The notes below the pieces were generated by a model. It had not been told where the DNA came from. It searched no databases and was given only the letters and a program-made list of their open reading frames with translations. 64,000 nt of DNA from Zea mays (lineage: Eukaryota; Streptophyta; Magnoliopsida; Poales; Poaceae). Below, piece by piece: positions 31,179 to 41,760 of the stretch. Within the stretch, counting starts at the first letter, position 1, and each line of letters begins with the position of its first letter. The translations under genes and the position numbers were made by a program. Location of the stretch: positions 41,524,095 to 41,588,094 of the forward strand of contig NC_050097.1 of assembly GCF_902167145.1 (NCBI RefSeq), in the 5' to 3' direction.

Positions 31179-31584
31179 CTGCTCAATCAAAAGGAAGCAA
31201 AAGTCAAGTAAAAGAATTCCTACAATATATGTCAATAAAATTTCGAGGAGGTGGTATATCTTATAGAGAGAAGTGCTCCATTTTTTATATAACATAAAGC
31301 AGGGCAAACGGTATTCTGAAGATATGATGTTACTTAGCTGGGCCATCATAGGTTAATGTTTAAAGTAGTTTGCAATTAACTTGCAACGCTGAAGTGATGA
31401 ATGGCCCAAATGGTCAGTTTAGCTCTGTTGTATTACTGCAACCTGCATTCGTTGACCATGCATGCATATTACATATATATAGTTACTACATATATAAAAA
31501 ATTTGGGGACAAACTTCTCTTGATATGAACAAATAGATTACATATATATATAGTTAAATTGACCATGCATGCATATACATAAAT

Positions 31585-31835
31585 CAATCAAACATAGTTA
31601 AAAAATGCAGCGCGGGGCGGCCAAGAACGACCCGATCGATCCCAACAACATGCAACGAGCGACGGAGGCACCAGCGGCAGCGAAGCAGCAGGCCCTGGTG
31701 TGCAGCGCGCAGCGGCGAAGAACCCAATCGCTCTGGAGTTTCCCAACAACAATCGGCGACCGGCGGAGGCACCTACGGCAGCGAAGCAGCAGCAACAGCA
31801 CCTTCCGATCCAGCGTGCGGTGGACAATCCGGTAG
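31585..31835. repeat. Imperfect tandem duplication in Helitron 2
   Basis: Two copies of a segment of about 110 bp share CAACAACA...CGACCG/GAGGCACC..CGGCAGCGAAGCAGCA (near 31643-31692 and 31745-31793). Overlapping frames are open on both strands (for example a Cys/Ala-rich minus-strand frame), but none has a recognisable product. It may be a duplicated 5'-exon fragment of a captured gene. Confidence 0.5.
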
Positions 31836-31991
31836 CCTATAGGTGAGAGAACTGACTTACAGGTACACGAGCTTCTCAGTATATAGCCTCTCAGTATTTC
31901 ATCAAATTACATACAAAAAGGCAGGACAAAGCAAGAAGGGAAACAAAAATACCCGTTCTTCTTCATTGGACATGTGTTGGGATACAAACGT

Positions 31992-33046
31992 CTAGATTGC
32001 TCTAGTATAGGATGCAAGTTCCCTCCGAATAGCATCATCATTCTGCACATCCCTGAAAAGTGCATATGCCTCTGAGAACCGGCCATCCCTGCAGAGGCCA
32101 TCAACAAGAGCACTAAGCGTGACCACATCAGGCAGCACACCAGACCTGACCATACCCTCGTACAGAGTGAACGCCTCCTCGATCTGCTTCATCTTACAAC
32201 ACTCCCCAATGAGTGCAGTGTGTGTGACCACACTCGGCTCCACTCCATCCGCCTTCATCCTCTCTGCTACCTCCCATGCAGCATCAGCATCACCGGAGTG
32301 GCAAAACCTGGCAACCAGGGTATTGTACCCCACCACATCAAGCGCCAGCCCTTGTGTAGTCATCCTCTCCACCATCACCAATGTTGCGGCCATGTCCTAG
32401 ACTTTACAGTAGCCGTCAATGAGAGCATTCCATCCCACCACACCCAAGCCATCAATTCCTCGGCCTCGGACCAGCGTCTCCGCCAATGCCGCGGCCTCGC
32501 CGATAAGTTTGGTCCTGCACAGCCCCATGAGCGTTGTGCTCATGGTGACTCCGTCCCAGGGCACGCCGTGCTTGCACATCTCGGAGAGCACGAGCGCCGC
32601 GAGCCTCCCGTGTCCCTGCTCGGAGAGGCCAGCGAGGAAGATGTTGTAGCTGACGGTGTCGGCCGCGACCTATGGCTGGGCCCCGAGGAGGAACGGAGTA
32701 GGCTAAGCGCGGGCCGGAGCGCACGAAGGCTGCAGTAGGAGAGGATGGAGTTGAGGGTGAGCGGGTCACCTGGGACGGGGCGGAAGCGGGAGGCGGCGGC
32801 GACGAGGCCCGAGGAGGCGAGCGCGGGGATGAGGCGGCGGAGGAGGCAAGCGGGAGGCGGGGCGGGGAGTGAGGAGATGACGTGAGAGGCAGCGGAGAGG
32901 CGGCCGGCCCGGAGCAAGGCGAGCGTGAGGGAGCAGAGGAAGGAGGCCTGGAGGGTCGCGGCCGAGGGTTGCTCGGGCCCGCGGCGAACGGATTGCGGAG
33001 GGAGGCGGGCGGAGGGAGGCGCGTGTGTTCGCGGCGGTCGCGGCAT
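31992..33046 (-). pseudogene. Captured PPR protein gene, broken
   Basis: The frame opens at ATG 33046 (MPRPPRTHAPPSARLPPQS), switches frame near 32700, and continues through VSYNIFLAGLSEQG, VTMSTTLMGLCRTKLIGEAA, VVGWNALIDGYCKV, VVGYNTLVARFCHSGDADAA, VVTHTALIGECCKMKQIEEA and VVTLSALVDGLCRDGRFSEA to a stop at 31992. These are tandem 35-residue pentatricopeptide repeats of P type (about six to seven are visible), which in organelles bind RNA. In-frame TAGs lie at 32672-32670 and 32399-32397; the second follows GYCKV where glutamine is usual. There are no introns, as usual for PPR genes. About 345 residues are covered, short for the family. Confidence 0.8.
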
Positions 33047-33416
33047 GTGCGGTTGCAGGTACGGCTTGCTCGGGATCGCGGCGGGGTCGCAGCCAACGGA
33101 CTACACCGATGTTTGCGGCGGGTGGACGCGCGGAGGGTGCACGGTTGTTTAGGCGAATTGCAGCGGCGGGAGGTTCGCAACGGGCGGGGTTCGCGGCGGG
33201 GGGATGCGGGAGGTGGTGTGATTTGCGTAGGGGGAGTGCTGCGCGCGAGCGGCGTGCGTGTGGTAGGCCCGGCGTGCGGGAGAAGCGGCGGCAGGCGTGC
33301 ATCGCGGCGGGCGTGCGGGAGAAGCGGCGGCAAGCGAGCGGGAGAAGCGGCGAGCAGCGGAGCGGCGGTTGCAGGGCGGGGGCAGTCTACAATCGAGCCT
33401 TAATAGTTAGTACAGA
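33047..33416 (-). other. C-rich 5' leader of Helitron 2
   Basis: Downstream of the conserved 5' end (TCTGTACTAACT...ATTGTAGACTGCC) the minus strand is about 350 bp of strongly C-rich sequence made of CCCGC, CCGCCGC and CGCAA words (G-rich on the plus strand). Helitron 1 shows the same composition after its 5' end. Long frames in it on both strands come from composition. It may contain part of a captured first exon. Confidence 0.55.
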
Positions 33417-33504
33417 TATATATCCGAGTCCTTTATAGCAAAAAAAAATTGTTAAAAATTGACTTTAGCTAACCCTGGATATCTCCTACCAGCTAGTTCT
33501 TATA
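33417..33504. other. 88-bp host spacer between the two Helitron 5' ends
   Basis: This is the AT-rich host sequence in which both Helitrons lie back to back. It begins after the A|T site of Helitron 2 and ends at A(33504) before TC of Helitron 1. No gene is visible. Confidence 0.75.
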
Positions 33505-33653
33505 TCTCTACTAACTATTAAGAGAGTATTGTAGACTGCCTCCGCCTCCCTGCCCCGCCCGCCCGCCGCGACAGCCGCAATCCGCACGCCCGCCCGCCGC
33601 AATCCCCGCCCGCCCTCCGCCCACCCGTCGCGACAGCCGCAATCCCCGCCCGC

Positions 33654-34942
33654 TGAAAGGGAATTAGGCTTACACCTAGTTCCTAAATAATTTTGGTGGT
33701 TGAATTGCCCAACACAAATAATTGGACTAACTAGTTTGCTCTAGTGTATAAGTTAAACAGGTGTAAAAGGTTCACACTCAGCCAATAAAATGACCAAGTA
33801 TTGGGTTCAACAAAGGAGCAAAGGGACAACCGAAGGCACCTCCGGTCTGGGGCACCGGACTGTCCGGTGCACATCGGACAGTGTCCGGTGCACCAGAGGA
33901 CTCCAACTCAAACTTGCCACCTTCGGGAATTTCCAGAGGCACTCCGCTAAAATTCACCGGACAGTGTCCGGTGCTCCAAGGAAGAGCCGCCTCAGGAACT
34001 CGCCAGCCTCGGAAAAACGCAGCGGCTGCTCCGCTATAATTCACCGGACATGTCCGGTGTACACCGGACTGTCCGGTGAACCAGCAGAGCAACGGCTACT
34101 TCGCGCCAACGATCACCTGCAGGCGCATTCAATGCGCGCCAGAAGCGCGCAGAAGTCCGGCACGCCCCTACTGGCGCACCGGACATTGAACAGTACATGT
34201 CCGGTGTGCACCGGACATCTAGGCGGGCCCAGAAGACAGAAACTTCAACGGTCGGAATCCAATGGCTTTGGTGACGTGGCTGGCGCACCGGACATGTCCG
34301 GTGTGCACCGGACTGTCCGGTGCACCATACGACAGACAGCCTCCACCAACGGTCATGTTTGGTGGTTGGGGCTATAAATACCCCAACCACCCCCACCATT
34401 CATTGCATCCAAGTTTTCCAGCTTCCAACCATTATACAAGAGCTAGCATTCATTACAAAGCACACCAAAAGAGATCAAATCCTCTCCCAACTCCACACAA
34501 AGCATTAGTGACTAGAGAGAGTGATTTGTAGTGTTCATTTGAGCTCTTGCGCTTGGATCGCTTCTTTTCTTTGGCATTCTTTCTTGTGATCAAACATTCA
34601 CTTGTAATTGAGCCAAGAGACACCAATTGTGTGGTGGTCCTTGCGGGAAGTTTGATTCCCAAGTGATTTGAGAAGAGAAGCTCACTCGGTCCGAGGGACC
34701 GTTTGAGAGAGGGAAGGGTTGAAAGAGACCCGGCCTTTGTGGCCTCCTCAACGGGGAGTAGGTTTGCGAGAACCGAACCTCGGTAAAACAAATCCGCGTG
34801 TCACACTCTTTATTTGCTTGCGATTTGTTTTGCACCCTCTCGCGGACTCGTTTTTATTTCTAACGCTAACCCGGCTTGTAGTTGTGTTTATATTTGTAAA
34901 TTTCAGTTTCGCCCTATTCACCCCCCCTCTAGGCGACTATCA
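33654..34942 (+). repeat. 5' LTR of the Sirevirus
   Basis: The LTR is 1289 bp. It holds about ten copies of the palindrome half-sites CACCGGAC / GTCCGGTG (33850-34325), several joined as CACCGGACTGTCCGGTG. TATAAATA lies at 34373-34380, inside the loop of a perfect 11-bp inverted repeat. The small frames inside are not genes. Confidence 0.93.
34361..34391 (+). promoter_or_regulatory. Sirevirus core promoter: TATA box inside a palindrome
   Basis: GGTGGTTGGGG (34361-34371), CTATAAATA, then CCCCAACCACC (34381-34391): the arms are perfect reverse complements. The 3' LTR has the same structure at 42468-42498. Confidence 0.8.
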
Positions 34943-34944
34943 AT

Positions 34945-34956
34945 TGGTATCAGAGC
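34945..34956 (+). other. Primer-binding site of the Sirevirus
   Basis: TGGTATCAGAGC begins two bases after the 5' LTR and is complementary to the 3' end of initiator methionine tRNA, the standard primer of plant Ty1/copia elements. Confidence 0.92.
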
Positions 34957-34990
34957 CCGGTGCTTCATTAGAGCCTAACCGCTCGAAGTG

Positions 34991-37683
34991 ATGTCGGGAG
35001 ATCACGCCAAGAAGGAGATGGAGACCGGCGAAAAGCCCACTACAAGCCACGGGAGCACTTCATCGAAAGAGTCCCGCATCAAGAGGAAGGAGAAGAAAAA
35101 GGACTCTTTCAAAGGGAAGGAGAAGAAATCTTCTTCACACCACAAAGAGAAGAAGGAGAAATCTTCTTCTCACAAGCCGCATCGGAGTGGGGACAAGAAA
35201 AAGAAGATGAGGAAAGTGGTCTACTACGAGACCGATTCTTCATCAACATCCACCTCCGGCTCCGACGCGGCGTCCGTCACTTCTAAGCGCCAAGAGCGCA
35301 AGAAGTATAGTAAGACCCCCCTACGGTACCCTCGCATTTCTAAACATACACCTTTACTTTCCGTCCCATTAGGCAAACCACCAACATTTGATGGTGAAGA
35401 TTACGCTAGGTAGAGTGATTTAATGCGATTTCATCTAACCTCACTCCACAAAAGTATATGGGGTGTTGTTGAGTTTGGTGCACAGGTACCATCCACAGGG
35501 GATGAAGATTATGATGAGGACGAGGTTGCCCAAATCGAGCACTTCAACTCTCAAGCAACAACAATACTGCTCGCCTCTCTAAGTAGAGAGGAGTATAACA
35601 AAGTACAAGGGTTGAAGAGCGCCAAGGAGGTTTGGGATGTGCTCAAAACCGCACACGAAGGAGATGAGCTTACAAAGATCACCAAGCGGGAAACGATCGA
35701 GGGGGAGCTCGGTCGGTTCCGGCTTCGCAAAGGGGAGGAGCCACAAAATATGTACAACCGGCTCAAGACCTTGGTGAATCAAGTGCGCAACCTCGGGAGC
35801 AAGAAATGGGATGACCACGAAATGGTTAAGGTTATTTTAAGATCACTTATTTTTCTTAACCCTACTCAAGTTCAATTAATTCGTGGCAACCCTAGATATA
35901 CACTAATGACTCCCGAGGAAGTAATCGGGAATTTTGTAAGTTTTGAGTGCATGATCGAAGGCTCGAGGAAGATCAACGAGCTTGATGATCCCTCCACGTC
36001 CGAAACTCAACCCGTCGCATTTAAGGCGACAGAGGAAAAGAAGGAGGAGCCTACATCAAGTAGAACACCCATCGACGCCTCCAAGCTCGACAACGAGGAA
36101 ATGACGCTTGTCATCAAAAGCTTTCGCCAAATCCTCAAGCAAAGGAGGGGGAAAGACTATAAGTCCCGCTCCAAGAAGGTTTGCTACAAGTGTGGTAAGT
36201 CCGGTCACTTTATAGCTAAATGTCCATTATCAAGTGATAGTGACAGGGGCGACGACAAGAAGGGGAGAAGAAAGGAGAAGAAGAGGTACTACAAGAAGAA
36301 GGGCGGCGATGCCCATGTTTGTCGGGAGTGGGACTCCGACGAAAGCTCTAGCGACTCCTCCGACGACGAGGACGCCGCCAACATCGCCGTCACCAAGGGA
36401 CTTCTCTTCCCCAACGTCGGCCACAAGTGCCTCATGACAAAGGACGACAAAAAGAAGAAGGTTAAATCTAAATCCTTCACTAGATATGAATCCTCTAGTG
36501 ATGAAATGTTAGTGATGAGGAAGATAACTTGCGATCTCTTTTTGCCAACCTCAACATGCAACAAAAAGAGAAACTTAATGAATTGATCAGTGCCATTCAT
36601 GAAAAGGATGATCTCTTGGACACCCAAGAGGACTTCCTTATTAAAGAAAATAAGAAGCATGTTAAGGTTAAAAATGCTTATGCTCTAGAAGTAGAAAAAT
36701 GTGAAAAATTGTCTAGTGAGCTAAGCACTTGCCATGAGACTATAGACAACCTTAGAAATGAGAATGATAATTTGTTAGCTAAGGTTGATTCTCATATTTG
36801 TAATGTTTCAAATTCCAATCCTAGAGATAATAATGATGATTTACTTGCTAGGATTAAAGATTTGAATATTTCTCTTACTAGCCTTAGAAATGAAAATGAA
36901 AAATTGCTTGCTAAGGCTAAAGATTTTGATGTTTGCAATACTACCATTTCCGACCTTAGAACTAAGAATGATATCTTGCATGCTAAGGTTGTAGAATTAA
37001 AATCTTGCAAACCCTCTACATCTACCGTTGAGCACACTTCTATTTGCACTAGATGTAGAGATATTGATGTTGATGCTATTCATGATCACATGACTTTAAT
37101 TAAACAATAAAATGATCATATAGCAAAACTAGATGCTAAAATTGCCGAGCATAACTTAGAAAATGAAAAATTTAAATTTGCTAGAAGTATGCTCTATAGT
37201 GGGAGACGCCCTGGCATCAAGGATGGCATTGGCTTCCAAAGGGGAGACAATGTCAAACTTAATGCCCCTCCTAAAAGATTGTCTAATTTTGTAAAGGGCA
37301 AGGCTCCCATGCCTCAGGATAACGAGGGTTACATTTTATACCCTGCCGGTTATCCCGAGGACAAAATTAGGAGAATTCATTCTAGGAAGTCTCACTCTGG
37401 CCCTAATCATGCTTTCATGTATAAGGGTGAGACATCTAGCTCTAGGCAACCAACCCGTGCAAAGTTGCCTAAGAAGAAAACTCCTAGTGCATCAAATGAA
37501 CATAGCTTTTCATTTAAAACCGTTGATGCATCATATGTTTTGACTAACAAATCCGGCAAGGTCGTTGCCAAGTATGTTGGGGGCAAACACAAGAGTTCCA
37601 AAACTTGTGTTTGGGTTCCCAAAGTTCTTGTTTCTAATGCCAAAGGACCCAAAACCGTTTGGGTACCTAAAGTCAAGAACTAA
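34991..37683 (+). pseudogene. gag: Gag region of the Sirevirus, broken
   Basis: The frame starts at ATG 34991 (MSGDHAKKEME) with a Lys/Ser-rich N-terminus. A TAG at 35411-35413 replaces a tryptophan codon expected before SDLM. The Gag core follows (VWDVLKTAHEG, FRLRKGEEPQNMYNRLKTLV), then the zinc knuckle CYKCGKSGHFIAKC (36182-36223), a Lys/Asp-rich stretch, and after a frameshift near 36510 a long coiled coil (36529-37110, KEKLNELISAIHEKDDLL). That is interrupted by TAA at 37108-37110 and continues to 37683. The extended coiled-coil C-terminal region fits Sirevirus Gag. With a nonsense codon and a frameshift it cannot yield full Gag. Confidence 0.85.
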
Positions 37684-37696
37684 AATTGTTTTGTAG

Positions 37697-40600
37697 GTTT
37701 ATGCATCCGGGGGCTCAAGCTGGATACTTGACAGCGGGTGCACAAACCATATGACAGGGGAGAAAAGGATGTTCTCCTCCTACGAGAAAAACCAAGATCC
37801 CCAACGAGCTATCACATTCGGGGATGGAAACCAAGGTTTGGTCAAGGGTTTGGGTAAAATTGCTATATCTCCTGACCATTCTATTTCCAATGTTTTTCTT
37901 GTAGATTCATTAGATTACAATTTGCTTTCTGTATCTCAATTATGCAAAATGGGCTACAATTGTCTCTTTACTGATGTAGGTGTCACTGTCTTTAGAAGAA
38001 GTGATGATTCAATAGCATTTAAGGGTGTGTTAGAGGGTCAGCTATACTTAGTAGATTTTGATAGAGCTGAACTCGACACATGCTTAATTGCTAAGACTAA
38101 CATGGGTTGGCTCTGGCACCGCCGACTAGCCCATGTTGGGATGAAGAATCTTCATAAGCTTCTAAAGGGAGAACACATTTTAGGACTAACAAATGTTCAT
38201 TTTGAGAAAGACAGGATTTGTAGCGCATGCCAAGCAGGAAAGCAAGTTGGTGCCAATCATCCACACAAGAACATCATGACAACCGACAGGCCGCTTGAGC
38301 TAATCCACATGGATTTATTCGGCCCGATTGCTTACATAAGCATCGGCGGGAGTAAGTATTGTCTTGTAATAGTGGATGATTATTCTCGCTTCACTTGGGT
38401 GTTCTTTTTGCAGGAAAAATCTCAAACCCAAGAAACCTTAAAGGGATTCTTGAGACGAGCTCAAAACGAGTTCGGATTAAGGATCAAGAAAATTAGAAGC
38501 GACAACGGGATGGAGTTCAAGAACTATCAAATCGAAGGCTTCCTTGAGGAGGAGGGCATCAAGCATGAGTTCTCTTCTCCCTACACGCCACAACAAAATG
38601 GTGTAGTGGAGAGGAAGAATCGAACTCTATTGGACATGGCAAGGACCATGCTTGATGAGTACAAGACTTCGGATCGGTTTTGGGCCGAGGCGGTCAACAC
38701 CGCTTGCTACGCCATCAACCGGTTATATCTACACCGAATCCTCAAGAAGACATCCTATGAACTCCTAACCGGTAAAAAGCCCAATATTTCATATTTTAGA
38801 GTTTTTGGTAGCAAATGCTTTATTCTTGTAAAGAGAGGTAGAAAATCTAAATTTGCTCCTAAAACTGTAGAAGGCTTTTTACTAGGATATGATTCAAACA
38901 CAAGGGCATATAGAGTCTTTAACAAGTCCACTGGACAAGTTGAAGTTTCTTGTGACGTTGTGTTTGATGAGACTAACGGCTCTCAAGTAGAGCAAGTTGA
39001 TCTTGATGACATAGGTAATGAAGAGGCTCCATGCATCGCGCTAAGGAACATGTCCATTGGGGATGTGTGTCCTAAGGAATCCGAAGAGCCTCCAAATGTA
39101 CAAGATCAACCGTCCTCCTCCACGCAAGCATCTCCACCAACTCAAAATGAGGATGAAGCTCAAGTTGATGAAATAGAAGATCAAGCAAATGAGCCACCTC
39201 AAGATGACGGCAATGATCAAGGGGGAGATGCAAATGATCAAGACAAGGAGGATGAAGAACAAAGGCCGCCACACCCAAGAGTCCACCAAGCAATCCAACG
39301 AGATCACCCCATCGACACCATCCTCGGCGACATTCATAAGGGGGTAACTACTAGATCTCGTGTTGCACATTTTTGTGAACATTACTCTTTTGTTTTCTCT
39401 ATTGAGCCACATAGGGTAGAGGAAGCACTTCAAGATTCGGATTGGGTGGTGGCGATGCATGAGGAGCTCAACAACTTCACTAGGAATGAGGTATGGCATT
39501 TAGTTCCACGTCCTAATCAAAATGTTGTAGGAACCAAATGGGTCTTCCACAACAAGCAAGATGAGCATGGTGTGGTGACAAGGAACAAGGCTCGACTTGT
39601 GGCCAAAGGATACTCCCAAGTCGAAGGTTTGGATTTCGGTGAAACCTATGCACCCGTAGCTAGGCTTGAGTCAATTCGTATATTATTGGCCTATGCTACT
39701 TACCATGGCTTTAAGCTTTATCAAATGGACGTGAAAAGTGCCTTCCTCAATGGACCAATCAAGGAAGAGGTCTATGTTGAGCAACCTCCCGGCTTTGAAG
39801 ATAGTGAGTACCCTAACCATGTCTATAAACTCTCTAAGGCGCTTTATGGGCTCAAGCAAGCCCCAAGAGCATGGTATGAATGCCTTAGGGATTTTCTCAT
39901 CACTAATGAATTCAAAGTCGGAAAGGCCGATCCTACTCTATTCACTAAAGCCATTGAAAATGACTTGTTTGTATGCCAAATTTATGTTGATGATATTATA
40001 TTTGGATCTACTAACGAGTCTATATGTAAAGAATTTAGTAGGATCATGACACAAAAGTTCGAGATGTCTATGATGGGGGAGTTGAAATATTTCTTAGGAT
40101 TTCAAGTAAAGCAACTCCAAGAGGGCACCTTCTTAAGCCAAACGAAGTACACTCAAGATATTCTAAGCAAGTTTGGAATGAAGGATGCCAAACCCATCAA
40201 GACACCCATGGGAACTAATGGGCATCTCGACCTCGACACGGGAGGTAAGTCCGTGGATCAAAAGGTATACTGGTCGATGATAGGTTCTTTACTCTATTTA
40301 TGTGCATCTCGACCGGATATTATGCTTTCCGTATGCATGTGTGCAAGATTCCAAGCCGACCCTAAGGAAGCTCACCTTACGGCCGTAAAACGAATCTTGA
40401 GATATTTGGCTTACACTCCTAAGTTTGGGCTTTGGTATCCTAGGGGATCCACATTTGATTTGATTGGTTATTCGGATGCCGATTGGGCGGGGTGCAAAAT
40501 CAATAGGAAGAGCACATCGGGGACTTGCCAGTTCTTGGGAAGATCCTTGGTGTCTTGGGCTTCAAAGAAGAAAAATTCGGTCGCTCTTTCCACCGCCGAA

Positions 40601-40939
40601 GTCGAGTACATTGCCGCAGGCCATTGTTGCGCGCAATTGCTTTGGATGAGGCAAACCCTGCGGGACTACGGTTACAAATTAACCAAAGTCCCTTTGCTAT
40701 GTGATAACGAGAGTGCAATCAAAATGGTCGACAATCCCGTCGAGCATAGCCGCACTAAACACATAGCCATTCGGTATCATTTTCTTAGGGATCACCAACA
40801 AAAGGGGGATATCGAGATTGCTTACATTAACACTAACGATCAATTAGCCGATATCTTTACCAAGCCACTTGATGAACAAACATTTACCAAACTTAGGCAT
40901 GAGCTCAATATTCTTGATTCTAGAAACTTCTTTTGCTAA
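37697..40939 (+). CDS. pol: Pol polyprotein of the Sirevirus, open reading frame
   Basis: The frame is open from 37697 (no ATG until 37751) to TAA at 40939, about 1080 codons. Protease: [15 protein letters not shown] (DSG at 37730). Integrase: zinc region HRRLAHVGM...CSACQAGKQ, then catalytic D in IHMDLFGP, D in [10 protein letters not shown] and E in GVVERKNRT. An acidic linker (about 39060-39260) follows. Reverse transcriptase: [43 protein letters not shown] and YVDD at 39983-39994. RNase [30 protein letters not shown]. The order PR-IN-RT-RH defines Ty1/copia. Every catalytic residue I can check is present. It is probably expressed as part of a Gag-Pol product, which the gag lesions would prevent in this copy. 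Confidence 0.93.
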   Translation, partial: VYASGGSSWILDSGCTNHMTGEKRMFSSYEKNQDPQRAITFGDGNQGLVKGLGKIAISPDHSISNVFLVDSLDYNLLSVSQLCKMGYNCLFTDVGVTVFRRSDDSIAFKGVLEGQLYLVDFDRAELDTCLIAKTNMGWLWHRRLAHVGMKNLHKLLKGEHILGLTNVHFEKDRICSACQAGKQVGANHPHKNIMTTDRPLELIHMDLFGPIAYISIGGSKYCLVIVDDYSRFTWVFFLQEKSQTQETLKGFLRRAQNEFGLRIKKIRSDNGMEFKNYQIEGFLEEEGIKHEFSSPYTPQQNGVVERKNRTLLDMARTMLDEYKTSDRFWAEAVNTACYAINRLYLHRILKKTSYELLTGKKPNISYFRVFGSKCFILVKRGRKSKFAPKTVEGFLLGYDSNTRAYRVFNKSTGQVEVSCDVVFDETNGSQVEQVDLDDIGNEEAPCIALRNMSIGDVCPKESEEPPNVQDQPSSSTQASPPTQNEDEAQVDEIEDQANEPPQDDGNDQGGDANDQDKEDEEQRPPHPRVHQAIQRDHPIDTILGDIHKGVTTRSRVAHFCEHYSFVFSIEPHRVEEALQDSDWVVAMHEELNNFTRNEVWHLVPRPNQNVVGTKWVFHNKQDEHGVVTRNKARLVAKGYSQVEGLDFGETYAPVARLESIRILLAYATYHGFKLYQMDVKSAFLNGPIKEEVYVEQPPGFEDSEYPNHVYKLSKALYGLKQAPRAWYECLRDFLITNEFKVGKADPTLFTKAIENDLFVCQIYVDDIIFGSTNESICKEFSRIMTQKFEMSMMGELKYFLGFQVKQLQEGTFLSQTKYTQDILSKFGMKDAKPIKTPMGTNGHLDLDTGGKSVDQKVYWSMIGSLLYLCASRPDIMLSVCMCARFQADPKEAHLTAVKRILRYLAYTPKFGLWYPRGSTFDLIGYSDADWAGCKINRKSTSGTCQFLGRSLVSWASKKKNSVALSTAEVEYIAAGHCCAQLLWMRQTLRDYGYKLTKVPLLCDNESAIKMVDNPVEHSRTKHIAIRYHFLRDHQQKGDIEIAYINTNDQLADIFTKPLDEQTFTKLRHELNILDSRNFFC

Positions 40940-41760
40940 TTTGCACACATAGCTCATAAGTATACCTTTGATCATATCTCTTTATATGCTATGACTAATG
41001 TGTTTTCAAGCATATTTCAAACCAAGTCATAGGTATATTGAAAGGGAATTGGAATCTTCGGCGAAGACAAAGGCTTCCACTCCGTAACTCATCATTCGCC
41101 GTCGCTCCGTGCAACTCTCCATCTTTGGGGGAGAGAGCAAAAGGACTCCATCTTTGGTATAATCTTCACTCATTTATTTATGACCAAAGAGGGATAGAGT
41201 ATTAAAAGGGCTCTAATGATTCTGTTTTTGGCGATTCATGCCAAAGGGGGAGAGAGTATGAGCCCCCAAAGCAAAAGGACCGCACCACCACCAATTTCAA
41301 AAACTTAGTTTTTCAAAGAGTATTTTCAATTGGTATCTTATTGTGTTCAAAAGGGGGAGAAAGTAGTATTTTAAAAATGATATTTCAAAACCCTCTTGAA
41401 CACTAAGAGGAGGATCTCATTTAAGGGGGAGTTTTGTTTAGTCACAGGAAAAGCATTCGAAACAGGGGGAGAAAATTTCAAATCTTAAAAATGCTTTGCA
41501 AAATCTTATTCATTTATCTTTGACTATTTGCAAAAGAACTTTGAAAAGGATTTACGAAAGAGTTTGCAAAAACAAAACATGTGGTGCTAGCGTGGTCCAA
41601 AATATTAAAAATAAAGAAACGATCCATGCATATCTTGTCAGTATTAATATTGGCTTAATTCCAAGCAACCTTTGCACTTACATTATGCAAACTAGTTCAA
41701 TTATGCGCTTCAATATTTGCTTTGGTTTGTGTTGGCATCAATCACCAAAAAGGGGGAGAT
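40940..41760 (+). other. Sirevirus 3' internal region with multiple polypurine motifs
   Basis: There is no gene. GGGGGAGA or GGGGGAG occurs about six times (near 41125, 41247, 41351, 41426, 41466, 41753). The last (AAAAAGGGGGAGAT, ending at 41760) directly abuts the 3' LTR and is the functional polypurine tract. Repeated upstream polypurine tracts are a described Sirevirus hallmark. Confidence 0.85.

Larger units (their letters stand above)
28939..33416 (-). mobile_element. Helitron 2 (minus strand), 4478 bp, with captured gene fragments
   Basis: The 5' end on the minus strand is TCTGTACTAACTATTAAG at 33416, preceded by host A. The 3' end is CTAA at 28942-28939, followed by host T. Eight bases before CTAA lies the hairpin CCGT-AACAACGT-ACGG (28966-28951). 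A|TC...hairpin...CTRR|T is the defining Helitron signature, with no target duplication. Inside, all in the same sense as the Helitron, are fragments of PPR, starch synthase III-like and SmF-like genes plus unidentified exons. No Rep/helicase is present, so the element is non-autonomous. Its first 38 bp match the 5' end of Helitron 1. Confidence 0.85.

Noticed and set aside
32882..33438. Plus-strand open frames opposite the PPR fragment
   Set aside because: They are shadows of the C-rich minus strand; the PPR motif series is on the minus strand.
33382..33548. A foldback MITE centred on the 33417-33504 spacer
   Set aside because: The inverted arms are better explained as two Helitron 5' ends: each starts with TC after A, continues into element-specific sequence, and has a matching 3' terminus far away.
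33790..34400. 195-codon and 121-codon frames repeated at 41897-42545
   Set aside because: They fall in the palindrome array of the two Sirevirus LTRs; repetition is due to LTR identity, not to a gene family.
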